DNA from: Boswellia sacra | Lineage: Eukaryota; Streptophyta; Magnoliopsida; Sapindales; Burseraceae | Direction: 5' to 3' | NCBI GenBank assembly: GCA_013180625.2 | Contig: SNVD02009675.1 | Coordinates: 186,001 to 250,000, forward strand | DNA: 64,000 nt | Part shown: piece by piece, positions 52,271 to 63,840 of the stretch | Numbering within the stretch: the first letter of the stretch is position 1 | Layout of the letters: each line of letters starts with the position of its first letter | Position numbers and translations under genes: made by a program | The notes under the pieces: model-generated | The model's input: only the letters and a program-made list of their open reading frames with translations | Databases searched by the model: none | Told to the model about the DNA's origin: nothing

Positions 52271-55200
52271 TGGCTTCACCAAGGCAAGTTGAATTCAACT
52301 TTTTCATATCCTCTGTTTATAATTTAGTCTATGTTCATTTTAATTTTTCTAGGTTCAATCATTGATCATTCTATGTTTTATGTTTTACTTAATTCGGATA
52401 GTTATCCATATTATTAATGTATTCATATTTGTTTATAATTATTTTTAATTTCCATTTGTTTGTATTTATATTATATTTGTTTGTTTTAATTAATAATTAG
52501 TGTTGGAATTTAGAAATGGTTATTATAAAATATGAATATGGATATAAAAAAAACTTAAGAATGAAATCTGGACATATATGGGTGTAAAAGATGAGAAAAT
52601 GAAATGAGAAAGAAAAGAAATAAGAAGTGCAACATTCTGGTGCTTGAAGTGGTCCATATGATGCAAATTACTTCTGAGCGAGACTTAATGAAGAATCTAC
52701 TTATCTCAAGAAAAGGTCTGAACTTTAAAAAACGAATAAGAAAAAGAAAATGCTTTATATATATATCTGGTTCAGATTCTGTGCTTATTATCTGTGGTTC
52801 CTCATCTTTCACTGGCAAGACAAAAGAGACCTTAAGATGATTTGACTTACAAACACTTTCATCTTTCCTTAAGCAAGACTTTAACATAGGGACCTGTTGA
52901 CTGTGCTCAAACTCTATATTACCAGCTTCTCTTCTACGGAACTTTGCACTTATGCTACTGTCATTAAGATATCTATCTTTAGCACTGAATGATCTGATCT
53001 TAGTTGTAAAATTTTGATCATATAATGTAATATGCATGTGCATGTTTTATTTCTTGTTTACTTACCGATATTGACTTGCGTTGGCCACTGATGCAGGATT
53101 ATAAAAGGAATGTATTAATGGAGGCAGATATTCGATGTTCAAGCGCTATTCAAAGCATGGAGAGACAGCTCAGAGCAGCTTGCCATTCTTCTGACGCAAA
53201 TATATATAGTATTGTGAAAGTAAGCATCCATTGCCCAATTTTTTCTCTTTATAAAAGCACTTTTATAGAATTTCAGAGAAATCATAAACTTAAATTCTCT
53301 TTTCATGATATACAACGTTTCTCACTGATGTTTTTCCTCTAAACCTATAAGTTCTTTCAATTTTTAAACCTTCATTACTTTGATTTTGGAATCATTGTCC
53401 ATCTGTGAGGCAGTAACTTTTAGGAGTTTGTGTGCATGCCTTGTATGCTTCCCTAATTGGTCTCTGATCGGGGATTAGATAATGTATTAATACAATGCTT
53501 GTTTATGCTCAATTGTTGATTAGCTTTTTTGTCCATTTCTTTCTCTTATGTGAATATCTTTCCACTGAACGATCTGATACTTTTAGTCACGACTATTACA
53601 CAGTTCTAGTTCTTCAATTGATGTTTCAAATGTCAGACCCACTGTATTAATAGATGTACCCCAGTGTTCCATTTTCTGGCTGCTCTGGAATATATCCTGA
53701 TTGTCAACCATAAACCTGTTATGTTGCTTGTACCTCTGAATTATGTAAAGATGGCTGCTCTGAATTATGTTGCTTGTAGCTCTGAATTATGTTACAAACA
53801 GTTGTTAAGACCGTGTGTAGGGGTGCAAGCTGATTTTCAGATATGTGAAAGAAAATCAATATTTTATGTAGCCTCTTGTATGGTTACTTGCTTTCTTAAT
53901 GAGTTGGTTCTTTTTATGGTTTAGCTCATTTAAATGTAAGATTGAACTAAAATGACCTGTTTGTAAAACATTAATTGCATACAGATGGGTGAAGAATGAC
54001 CAAATAATAATAATAATAATAATTTTTTTGGAATTGAAGGGTTTGTGCAGCAAACAATGTACTAAGGTTTGCTACTTATAGTGGCATATTCTGGTTCAGA
54101 AAACATCATTGATCACCTGAAGTAATTGAAGTTTCTGATAAATTGCTCAATGTATTGAGTTTTGGAAGGATTGAATCTTTTATACATTAAGTGTTGCTGT
54201 TCTAAAATTAATCAGGCGATATCAAAAGAACAAATAAAATTAGTAAGTGATTTTTTGTTAACAAAGTTGAACATTTAGGTCTAACTGAGTACGTCTGCAA
54301 TGATTTTTGTTTGTTCAGCCGTATAAATTACTTAAAATAAGATAGAAACGTCCAGGAGCTTTATGTTAATTGAATTCTTTGGGGCCTTTTGGTACATTGG
54401 ACTTGCTTTACTTATTCAACTCACATGACAATGGTTTTGGAATTTGTCGGACTAAACTCTTATTTGGCCTTTTTTTGCAGCTTGCAGCAACTACATTTAC
54501 TGGGGCAATATTTTGCTTTGGTGCCTTTTGTTTCAAGAGCATGTATGGTTTCCTTGCTCTTTTCTCCATTGGTGAACTTTTGATATTTGCCATTCAGGTA
54601 TTTCTTTTGCAAAGCTAAAAGACCTCAGCATCATCCAGATACGCTAGTTAATTTCGCTACTGCAGTCACATGTTTCCCATTTACCATGTAGAAACTTTTA
54701 TACATTAATCTTATGAAATTCAGGATTATTTGTAATACAATTTTACTTTCAATGTCTTCAAGTAGTGATCTTGATTTGGAATTCCTAGCCCTCCACAAAC
54801 TGAAAATTATAAATTCATGTTAAGAAGCATAATTTATGCTAGTGAAAATATTTTTGTCCATGGTAAGATCTCAACCTTAATCTACCTATAATTGTTCAAT
54901 TTTGTGTTAGGATTCATTGGGATTTAAATATGGTTTTTTAATGTTGATAGAATATAGTTAGGTCTGATAGACTATGATTCAGATTTAATTTATTCATCTA
55001 TAAATTTCGTAAACCTAAAACCAAGTTCGAAATTTCAAGGTCTCACCAAGTTCGAAATTTCAAATATTTAAGGTAATAATATTTGACTGTAAAATAGCTT
55101 ACATACTTGACAGTCAAAAGCAATCAAATATGTTTCGTAAAAAGTCAAATATGAGCCAAAATATTTACCATACTTGACAGTATCCGAAGGGTCAAGTATT

Positions 55201-57133
55201 AAATTAATAATATTTGTCTGTCAACAAGGGTCAAATATTATTCTATGCTCACATACTTGACGGTCAGAAGCAATCAAATATGAAAAAAATTTCGTAAAAC
55301 TTGACGGTTACTGCAAAATACTTGACGGTTATAAGCAGTCAAATATTGAAAAATTCGACCGTTGGAATCAAAATATTTGACGGTTACTGTCAAATATTAT
55401 TAACAAAATTTTAAAATTTTGACCGTTACTTTTGTCATATTTGACGGTTAATGTCAAATATTTCTTCAATAAACCGTCAAATAAGGCCTAAAATTTGAAT
55501 CCAAAGGTATAAAAACTTGACTGTTTCGTAAGAGTCAAATAATACTGTAGTGGATATTTGACTGTTTGACCAACGGTCAACTATTATCATATTTGACGGT
55601 AACATATATAACGCGCAAAAACCGTCAAATATTTGCTTTTTTCTTGTAATTAAAGTTTTATTCCATGACATGCCAGAATGTTAAAAAGTTTTCCTATTCT
55701 TTAATTATGATTTGCATTGGCTATTGCCAGTTGCGTTAATGAAATAACCAAGTGCCGGTTGTAATGAGTTTTAATCCTCTCCCTCATAATAGATCACTTC
55801 TTTCAGTCATGGACTTTAAAATCATTTGCATTAATTCATAACTCTGATAATAAGCTTTATTTCTATTAGCCATAGTTTTAATTTCCACTTATATGCATGT
55901 GTTTGATCAATTTTGTACCATGCAAATATGCTTCAGTTATCTTTTTCAAATATTTTGCAGCAATAGAAATGAGCCTTCTATCGGCTGAAATTGTGCTTTT
56001 ATTTCTTTGTTTATCTATATCTGAAGAGTTTTTAGGTGTCAGATGCAATAAGTATGAGACCTGGAAACTCATAAAATATAAAATAGGTGTCAGGTATCTG
56101 TTTCTTGAATAAAGGATGTTATCGTTTGGCATATTGTCCTTGCTTTTTTGCAGGCTGAAGAGGCTAAGAGGTTGCACAAGAACAAAAGAGCAGAAAGTGT
56201 AAGTTTGTCAGACCTGGAGCAAGGGCAAAAACAACGGCTAGAAGAAATTAGAGAAACACAGAAGGAAGGTTTGGGTTTATGTGTTCAATTTCATTTCGAA
56301 AGGCTACTCTTCTCTATTTATTTGATTAAAATCACTAAACAATGCCAAATTCAGGACGAGGAAAACATGAACTTGAAAGAGCAACTCCGTGTTGAAGTGA
56401 GGAAGGAGCTCTGTAAATTGGAAAGCACATGCATTGATATGGCTTCATTACCTCGTGCCTCAGGAATAAATGTGGGAGGCAGATATATCCTCGCTCGTCA
56501 CGTGAGGTAAGTGACACTCATTTGATGCAGCTGTTCCAACTAATTGGTGGTGTGTTTATTACAGAATTTTTGTCAGTAGAACTGTTAGCGAAAAGCTTTT
56601 GGTTATTTGACTGTCAATTATGGAAGTGCTGTTTGTGCCTACCAATATTTGCATGAAGAAACTTAATAAATGCTTGTCTTAGAGAAACTCAAATTTTGAG
56701 CTTCTCCCTAAAAAGATGTTAAATGATGGATTTTAGGGTTCAGCCAACAATTAATAAAATAATTGTTTATACGGTAGTTATACAAGTAACAAGATCCGCC
56801 CTACTTTTCTTGATGTATTCTGGAAATAATTTGGTGCTGATCACTTTGATATAATTGGGTTATAATAAACCTCTTTTACTGCCTTGGGAGTCTTGTGTTA
56901 GTAGATTAGAATTATCTGGGTATGATTTAACTTTTATTCGTTGAAGCCATAAAAAACCATAAACTATTGGTCTGCGTCTTCTAGCTCTATTTTTTTTTTT
57001 TTTTTTTGATCAAGAATAATGGTCTTTTCAGGTGCATGCAGCTTATAAACGAGCTTTGTTGAGATTTCATCCTGATTGCGCGTCAAAGACTGACATTCGA
57101 CAATAAGTTGAAGCGGAAGAAAAAAGAGAGAAG
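52271..57133 (+). pseudogene. Decayed membrane-anchored J-domain (DnaJ-like) gene
   Basis: Exon-like blocks: 52271-52288 (MASPRQ, donor weak), 53097-53219 (DYKRNVLMEADIRCSSAIQS...), 54481-54597 (a hydrophobic, probably membrane segment: TGAIFCFGAFCFKSMYGFLA), 56154-56268 (coiled-coil type, RLHKNKRAESVSLSDLEQ), 56355-56506 (ENMNLKEQLRVEVRKELCKL ... MASLPRASGINVGG) and 57032-57133 (VHAAYKRALLRFHPDCASKT). The HPD signature of J-domains is kept in the last block. The first three blocks join in phase. The fourth and fifth do not join in frame at the visible donor, nor do the fifth and sixth, and a TAA replaces the expected CAA just after TDIRQ. J-proteins stimulate Hsp70 ATPase. The breaks argue for a pseudogene, though unrecognised splice sites are possible. 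Confidence 0.6.
55019..55650. mobile_element. CACTA-like remnant rich in TTTGACGGT subterminal repeats
   Basis: Over about 600 bp the words TTTGACGGT/ACCGTCAAA and variants (TTGACAGTC, TTTGACTGT) occur some fifteen times in both orientations. Several are arranged as ATTTGACGGT-N-TGTCAAAT. The block ends TTTTTTCTTGTAATT, close to the TTTTTCTTGTAGTG terminus of plant CACTA elements. Clustered short subterminal repeats are typical transposase-binding arrays of that group. The other terminus was not found. Confidence 0.5.
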
Positions 57134-57949
57134 GTTTCCATACCCAGACAAACAACAAAATTTTTAGCATGTATCTATTTTTTAACTGGCATTTCCTCTT
57201 GTTTTGGGTTACTTAATTAGCGCCTTTGAGTCCACAGAATATAAAGCTACACACAAAATCCTTTTTTGTTTGGTTTTATTGCATTTATAATTTAAGTTAA
57301 TTAGATTAAGATTCAAGTAATTTATTACTTATTTTAAGCGTTATGTTTAAATGGATGTTTAAAATTTTTATTCTACAGGTATTCCCTATATTTATTAATA
57401 AAAAATAATATCACTTAAGTAAAAATAATGCAATATCAAGTAAATAATATATATTTATTTAAAGTAAAATTAATTTTTTAAATTAATATATATTTAAACT
57501 CTGTTTTAACTTCTGAATTTCTTGTGATTTGATTTTATTTAGAATTTTGGTTAAATAACTTAACTCCCCTAGATGTGGGGCAATCACATGACACCCTCAA
57601 TAGTTCATAATTATTCACAAACTTTACCAGTATCTTGCTGATCGAATAGCTAGAAATGCAAAATAATAGTTTGTTCCTTTTTATATGTTATTTCAATGGC
57701 ATTAATCAGTTTTATACTTCTAATTATTTAGTGAACAAGGGGCAGGAGGGGGATAGGAGAAGCTTAATATTTCAAAGCTTGGGTTGTGATTTATTTAAAA
57801 AAATTTCATTGGATATAAGTTACATTTAAATAATATTATATTATTTGAGATTGTAGACATGCATAGTCTTTAGAGTGATTAAAAATTTAAATATATACGG
57901 ATATGTTAGTAAGCAGTGTTGATGTAATACTAGGTGATATCGGGCGACA
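57134..57949. other. AT-rich intergenic DNA
   Basis: Nothing recognisable between the J-domain block and the tandem array. Confidence 0.4.
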
Positions 57950-59245
57950 TTGCGGGCAGTTGTGGGGGAGAGGGATAAATTCCAAAGATGAGGGGGCAGA
58001 AAAACTAAAGTTCAGGGGGTTGAGAATATGCTAAGAGTTTAGGGGCAAACTGAAATAACAAGAGATGAGGGGCAGATCGATATATTGCAAACTTTAGGAG
58101 CAAACATTAATTCATAAAGTTGGGGGATTAGAGATAATATACAAAACGTCAGGGGCGTGGTGAATTTCTTTAAAGCGTATCCACGTGCTATGAATTCCAA
58201 GAGTTAAGGTGGCAGACAGATATTCCGAAAGTTAAGTAGGGAGAAAGAAATATGCTTAAAGTTCAGGGACTGTCTTTTATTTGAAACAGTAAGAGGCACT
58301 GAGATATTTGCCAAGAGTTTAGGGGCATACCAGTATATTCCAAAAGTTAAGGGGGCAGACAAAAGTTCCAAAAGTGCAGGTTATAAAAGAATATGCAAAA
58401 GATCAGGGACATGCTATAAATTTGAAGAGTTGAGGGGCGGAAAAAAATGCCAAAAGTCCAGGGGAAGTCTGATATTTGAAAACAGTTGAAGGAGCAGTCT
58501 GATATATGCAAAGAGCTTAGGGACATTCTGAAATAACCAGAGTTGAGGGACAGACAGATATTGCAAAAGATTAGGGCCAGATGATAAATTCAAAAGGCAT
58601 ATGGGGAAAGAGAAATATGCGAAACTTAAGGCCATAGTGATATTTGTCAAAAGCATAGGGACATCGTATAATTTCAAAGAGCTACGGGGGCAAAAATAAA
58701 TTGGAAAAGTTAAGGGGAGAAGAAATATGCTAAAGTTCAGGGACTCTGTGTGTTTGACAACAGTTGAAGGGGCAGTCGGATATATGAGAAGAGCTCAGGG
58801 GCATCTTAAACTGCCAAGAGTTGAGGGGCAGAGTGATAAATTCCAAAAGTTTGTGGGCATAAACAAATTTCATAAAGTTGAGTTGAAAGATGAAATATAC
58901 AAAAGTTGAGGGGCTTAAAGATATTTATCAAAAGATTAAGGACATCTGATAAATTCCTAAAGTTGAGGAGGCATAAAAAATATACCAAAAATTTAGGTGC
59001 CGTCTATATTTGTCAACAATTGAATGGGCAGTCGATATATACCCAGAGCTTAGGGGTATACTGTAAATACCAAGAGTTGGGGGTTAGATTGATATTGTTC
59101 AAAAGTTTAGGGTGCACTGAACGCCAAAAGTTGAGGGAGAAAAGAAACATGCAAAAGTTCAGCGGTGTGATAAATATCAAAAGTTCAGGGACATTCTAAA
59201 GTTCCCAGATTTGAGGAGGCAGACAGATATTCCAAAAGTTAAGGG
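57950..59245. repeat. Degenerate tandem array, about 31-bp monomer with higher-order arrangement
   Basis: About forty imperfect monomers of the type CAAAAGTTNAGGGGCA plus TGATATATTNC follow one another head to tail for 1.3 kb. A longer ordered block is repeated with starts near 58260, 58455, 58735 and 58985: GTTCAGGGACT, then TTTGACAACAGTTGAAGGGG, then CAGTC-GATATAT, then AGAGCTTAGGGGCAT, then CAAGAGTTGAGGGGCAGA. This gives a higher-order spacing of about 200-280 bp. Frames inside it are by-products. There are no conserved identical repeats with unique spacers, so it is not a CRISPR. Confidence 0.8.
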
Positions 59246-59261
59246 ATTTCATAACTCTTTT

Positions 59262-59595
59262 TTTAACTAATAATTTTACTTCATTTCCGTGGGCAAGAAA
59301 AAATATTTCCCCTTTTCGGATCATACATTTCAAAGTACTAGTCCATTTATGTTTTTTCAGTTTTTAGTTGGATTCACATTTGAAACTTCAATTCTATATC
59401 ATTTTTAAGCTAGGAAAAGTAAATAAAAAATAAAATAATCAACATATAATTTCATATGATAAATTTACAGAACTTGTATGATATATAGTACGTACGTCAA
59501 CATTTGTTTTGTGCACCAGTAGTTTAAATTAATTTGATAAATTTTTGGAACACGATTTGGTCTTGTTGCCAAAGCGATAAAAACCATAGCCAAAG
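59262..59595 (+). repeat. Third, partial and diverged copy of the NAS-flank repeat
   Basis: Matches the first part of duplication units A (36240-36600) and B (39620-39965) from TTTTTCACTT-like sequence through AAGCTAGGAAAAG, GTACGTAC and TAGTTTAAATTAATTTG to CTTGTTGCCAAAGCGATAAA, then stops at CCATAGC. By eye it is roughly 80-85 percent identical. No nicotianamine synthase sequence accompanies it. Confidence 0.8.
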
Positions 59596-60625
59596 AACTA
59601 AATCAACATAAGTATCTGAAGATGCACAGATGCCAAAAAGGAAAAAACCTACCATTCCGTTAGCGGAGACAACAGAGGGTCACCCATAATATTGGCAAGT
59701 TTCTAGGCAAGTTTGCAATATACTTTGAGTTGGTGATGACAATAAAAAAATGTAAGCACTTACTGCAAGCATCACATGCAAGGCCACCAAACCATTCTCA
59801 CATTCGCTTAGTCCCTCCCTCCATATCCATCAACAACAAGAAGCATCCACTCTTCTTCGCATTCTTCATAGCTAAGCATAATTCACCAAACGGGCAGAGC
59901 TAGGATTTAATGTAGAGGGGGCTGGAGTGTGAACATATAAAATTGGTTATATTTAAACTAAATTACCATTTAAAATAATAATTTGCTATTTATGATATAT
60001 AAACTAAATTTTCAATAATATATATATATATATATATCAACATTTATGATATATAAAAAAAAACATATATATACACAAAATAATTTAATATTTTAGGATT
60101 TAACCTAAAACAATATATATACAAATTAGTGTAAAGGAATAAATCTAATCTAATTATTTGTTTTCATTTGATAAGGAAAAAAAACATAGTTATTAATATT
60201 TTATCAAAAATCCCAATTGAATAATGTTTTTGAGAATTCAAAAGAAGATAAAGATATGAAATACCAAACCAAAAATATAAAATTACTTATTGAAAGAACT
60301 TAAATTTATTTTTTTCGTAGTTCTGGTCTTCTTTAGAATATATAGCTCCAAGAATATACAATATGAATTTCATAAGTTAGAGAGAGTTAAGTTTGAAGAA
60401 AAAGAAGAGAAATAAAGTTGTGTGTATTTAATAAGAGAGAAGAATAAAGTTCTGAAGCTCATAAATATGAAGAATAGTCTTCTTAATGTCTGGTTGAAAA
60501 AAACAGTTTTGAATATTTAAGATATAAATTCGAACAAAGAGATGAGTTAAAAATTCATTTAATATCAATTATTATTATGGTGAACGTTGAGAGGCCACGT
60601 AACATAAAGTTACTCTATTTGTATA
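59596..60625. other. AT-rich intergenic DNA
   Basis: Holds the second copy of the 51911 block near 59690, a GGGCAGAGCTAGGATTT repeat fragment near 59895 and an (AT)n run at 60019-60037. No gene seen. Confidence 0.4.
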
Positions 60626-60629
60626 ATGA

Positions 60630-60815
60630 ATAATATTATATTTATAAAGTTTATATACAAAGTTGATATTGTATCATTCATTCAATGTTACATGACTCAT
60701 TAACATTTATTATATTGATAATTCGTATTAATCTTTTCATTCATTCGATGCAACATCAACTTTGTATACAAATTTTATATACAGACTTCGTAAATATAGC
60801 ATTATTGTTATATTA
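60630..60815. mobile_element. MITE, copy 1 of a family with TTATAAAGTTTATATACAAAG ends
   Basis: ATATTTATAAAGTTTATATA then CAAAGTTGATATTG on the left pairs with the inverse of CAACATCAACTTTGTATACA plus AATTTTATATACAGACTTCG on the right. The two ends are inverted repeats of roughly 50 bp enclosing AT-rich non-coding DNA. Confidence 0.65.
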
Positions 60816-62734
60816 TATGTTAAACTATATAGATAATGGTTACATAGCTTCGTCCCACTACTATAAAATAATATAAAGCAATACTTGTGTTGCTTGTTTC
60901 TTTCTTGAGAAAAAATATAGAGAAGAAATCGAGATCAAATAATATAAAAGGCTTTACCAAACATGTTAAAATAAAAATATGACTAATGTAAATAATAGTA
61001 AGGGTTTCTTGGAGTCGAACTTATATTTCAGCCTTTAATATAAAGTTACGTATCTTTAAGGAACCTTCTTGATTTGTTTAACTTCTCTTGGGCCTTTACT
61101 CGTAAATTCTTCCTGGACTTTGAGACTCCCTGGGCCTTCCGTATAAAATTGGGGAAGAGAAGATTAGAAAAATTAAAACAAAAAATTACTCCCTTGATAA
61201 TATTTTGGATACGTTTGATGTGTTATATAGAGTTGTATAATATAATATTAAAAAATTAAATTATGTTTAGTCAGATTTTAAACGGGACTGTATAGTATAA
61301 TGTGAGAAAATATAGTGTTACTATTTATATAAAAATTGAACGTTTTTATATCAAACCTACCCATAGGTTAACATCGTATAAGCTTATTTTTGTCTCAATT
61401 TTCACTAATAAATAACAAAAAATGATATAAATTAAATATTTATATATTTAAATAATTATTAAATATTTAAATAAAAATAATTATTTAAATAAATAAAAAA
61501 TTTAATAATTCAAATTTTGTTTTAAAAATAATTTTAATTATTATTTAAATTTATTTTATATTTAAATTAAAATTTCATATTAATTTTTTTTTACGTTTTA
61601 TCTAATACAATACTCTACCAAATATAGTATAATATTATGTCTTATCTAATCTTATTCTATATTATTTAATCCAATCCAATCCAAATAAATTTATGTTATC
61701 CTATATATTGTTATACAGTACATCAAACATGCCATTTAGTTGAAGTTGTTGGGAGGCATTCATTTATGTTTTATTCTTTTGTCTTTACGTTTCTCCTGTA
61801 AAATGTAATTTGTAAAACACTTGTTAATACACCCTTGTACTTTTAGTCTTTTATTTTTAGGAAAGAAGAAATTTTACTTACATTCATTACAACCTAAAGG
61901 AAAGAAAATTTTATATTGCTTTCTCATATTCATATAACGAGAAAGCACTTACAAGTTACGAGATTATATTTCTTTGTTAATTTTTTGAAAGTAATTTTAA
62001 TATGCTTTAATATTATTAAAAATATTAATGAGATCTTTAAATAATAATATATGATAAATTGTTTTTTGCAACCCTAAAATCTCTACCATGTTTTGTTATT
62101 TTAATTGATTTTCAAATTCTTACACATAATGTCACTCAGCTAGTTCACAATAATTACTGTCTATGAAAAATATTTTCATAAATTCCTATTGCAACAACAG
62201 TATATAAATGTTACTTTCTTAAAATGGTATTAACTGAAAAAATTATAGAAAAAATCCTTAACAAATTATTATTGATCTCTTCATTTCTCAATTATGGTTT
62301 TCAAAAAATAGTGATGAAACCATATATAGTAAATAAATTGTTAAAATAATTAAACTAATAATGATTAACTCTCAATTTTACTATTTTTATGCAAAATAAA
62401 GATGAAAAAGATATAAAAACTTAATATTGTTTGTCATCTTTTCATCGGTAGACTCCGAGCAAATTAGTAGTATATATTTCGTTTACTTTAACTAAACCAA
62501 ATTATAATTTAAAATAAGAAGAAAGAAAAATTAATATATATTAATTTGAACTGGTAAGGCTTATTATGACTTTTGCCTTGCATGTGTATATTTCTTATTA
62601 ATAAACATTGACATATATCATTATATTTTTTACAAAAAATAGTGTTTCACTTTTTTTTTTTAGTGAGTTCGATTCTAAAACAAACTTAATCATGTTTTTT
62701 TATCAACATTAAAACAAAGCGCTGTGTGAAATTA
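60816..62734. other. AT-rich intergenic DNA
   Basis: Very AT-rich between the two MITE copies. No gene or defined element recognised. Confidence 0.4.
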
Positions 62735-62910
62735 ATAATAATGCTACACTTATAAAACATATAAACAAAGTTGATGTGGTAAAAAGTGAATGAAAAAATT
62801 AATATGAGTTGTTACGGTAATATATAAATGCTGATGAGTCATGTGACATTGAATTAGTGATGTCGCATTAACTTTGTATATAAACTTTATAAGTATAACA
62901 TTACTCACTC
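62735..62910. mobile_element. MITE, copy 2 of the same family
   Basis: AATGCTACACTTATAAAACA then TATAAACAAAGTTGATGTGG on the left, and CGCATTAACTTTGTATATAA then ACTTTATAAGTATAACATTA on the right, form the same terminal inverted repeats as the 60630 copy. The interior shares GATGAGTCATGTGACATTGA. Confidence 0.65.
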
Positions 62911-63839
62911 ATGAAATTAATTCAATTCAAAACAATGCTCTATTATTAATTGTTGACGCTATCCATAATCCACCGAAGCATCTTCATATTTCAGGCCAAC
63001 CCTAATCTTACAACAAAGCTAGCTAGCTAGCTAGAGAATAACAAAAATTATAATCATAATATTAAATAATGGTAAGAAGTTAATCTCAAAAGTGCTTCCT
63101 CAGACGATGTATATGGATTTGCTTCCAGCCACTTTATTGAAGGCTCAATGGCTCACCATCATAAAGAGTCAAAGAGTCTCCTCAGCTCTCATTAGAAATA
63201 CCACCAAATTCTCTTGAGTGCACCACCACCACCCTCTTGCAGAGTTGCACTTTTTTCTCATCTCTCCTTTGACCATTGTGCTCATTGGTTTATTAAATTA
63301 CTTATTGCCCTCCACCGCCATCACCAACTCAATTGCTTTCTAGAAGTTATATACATATTTCCAAATGGTTTTGCAAAATTCTAATTCGTTCATGGATTGA
63401 GACAAAACAATGTGAGTGGCCACCTAGAAAAGCATAATTGGACTACTGCTTCAAGATCTTTTTGAAACGTTTTGGTACTCATCCTTGTGATCTTTCTATT
63501 ATATTGATCATTAAGAAAGGAGAATATAAATATTTACCATTAAATTTGTCTTGACTTGATCATTGATATCGATTGCTTGATATAAGAGTGATCATAGGTT
63601 AGGCTAAATATATTTAAATTCTTAAGAATATTACAAATTTTAAACTTTATGATGTATAATGAAATGCCCGGTATATATATAAACTATTTATTTCATGGTG
63701 GATTCTGAAGAATATAAGAAAAATATATAAGAAAACTCAAGCAATTAATGATATGATCAACTTGATTAACTTGATCCTTCTAGCTCATGATCCCATTAAG
63801 TTGAAAAGCGAGAGCACAGAGGAAAAACTAAGCAAGCAT
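62911..63839. other. Intergenic DNA
   Basis: The 63070-63300 part is less AT-rich (CTCATCTCTCC, CCACCACCACC) but shows no sustained reading frame. Nothing assigned. Confidence 0.35.
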
Positions 63840-63840
63840 G

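Noticed and set aside
57950..59245. CRISPR-like or coding interpretation of the repeat array
   Set aside because: The monomers are not identical, there are no unique spacers, and the genome is a plant's. Frames across it are interrupted and repetitive.
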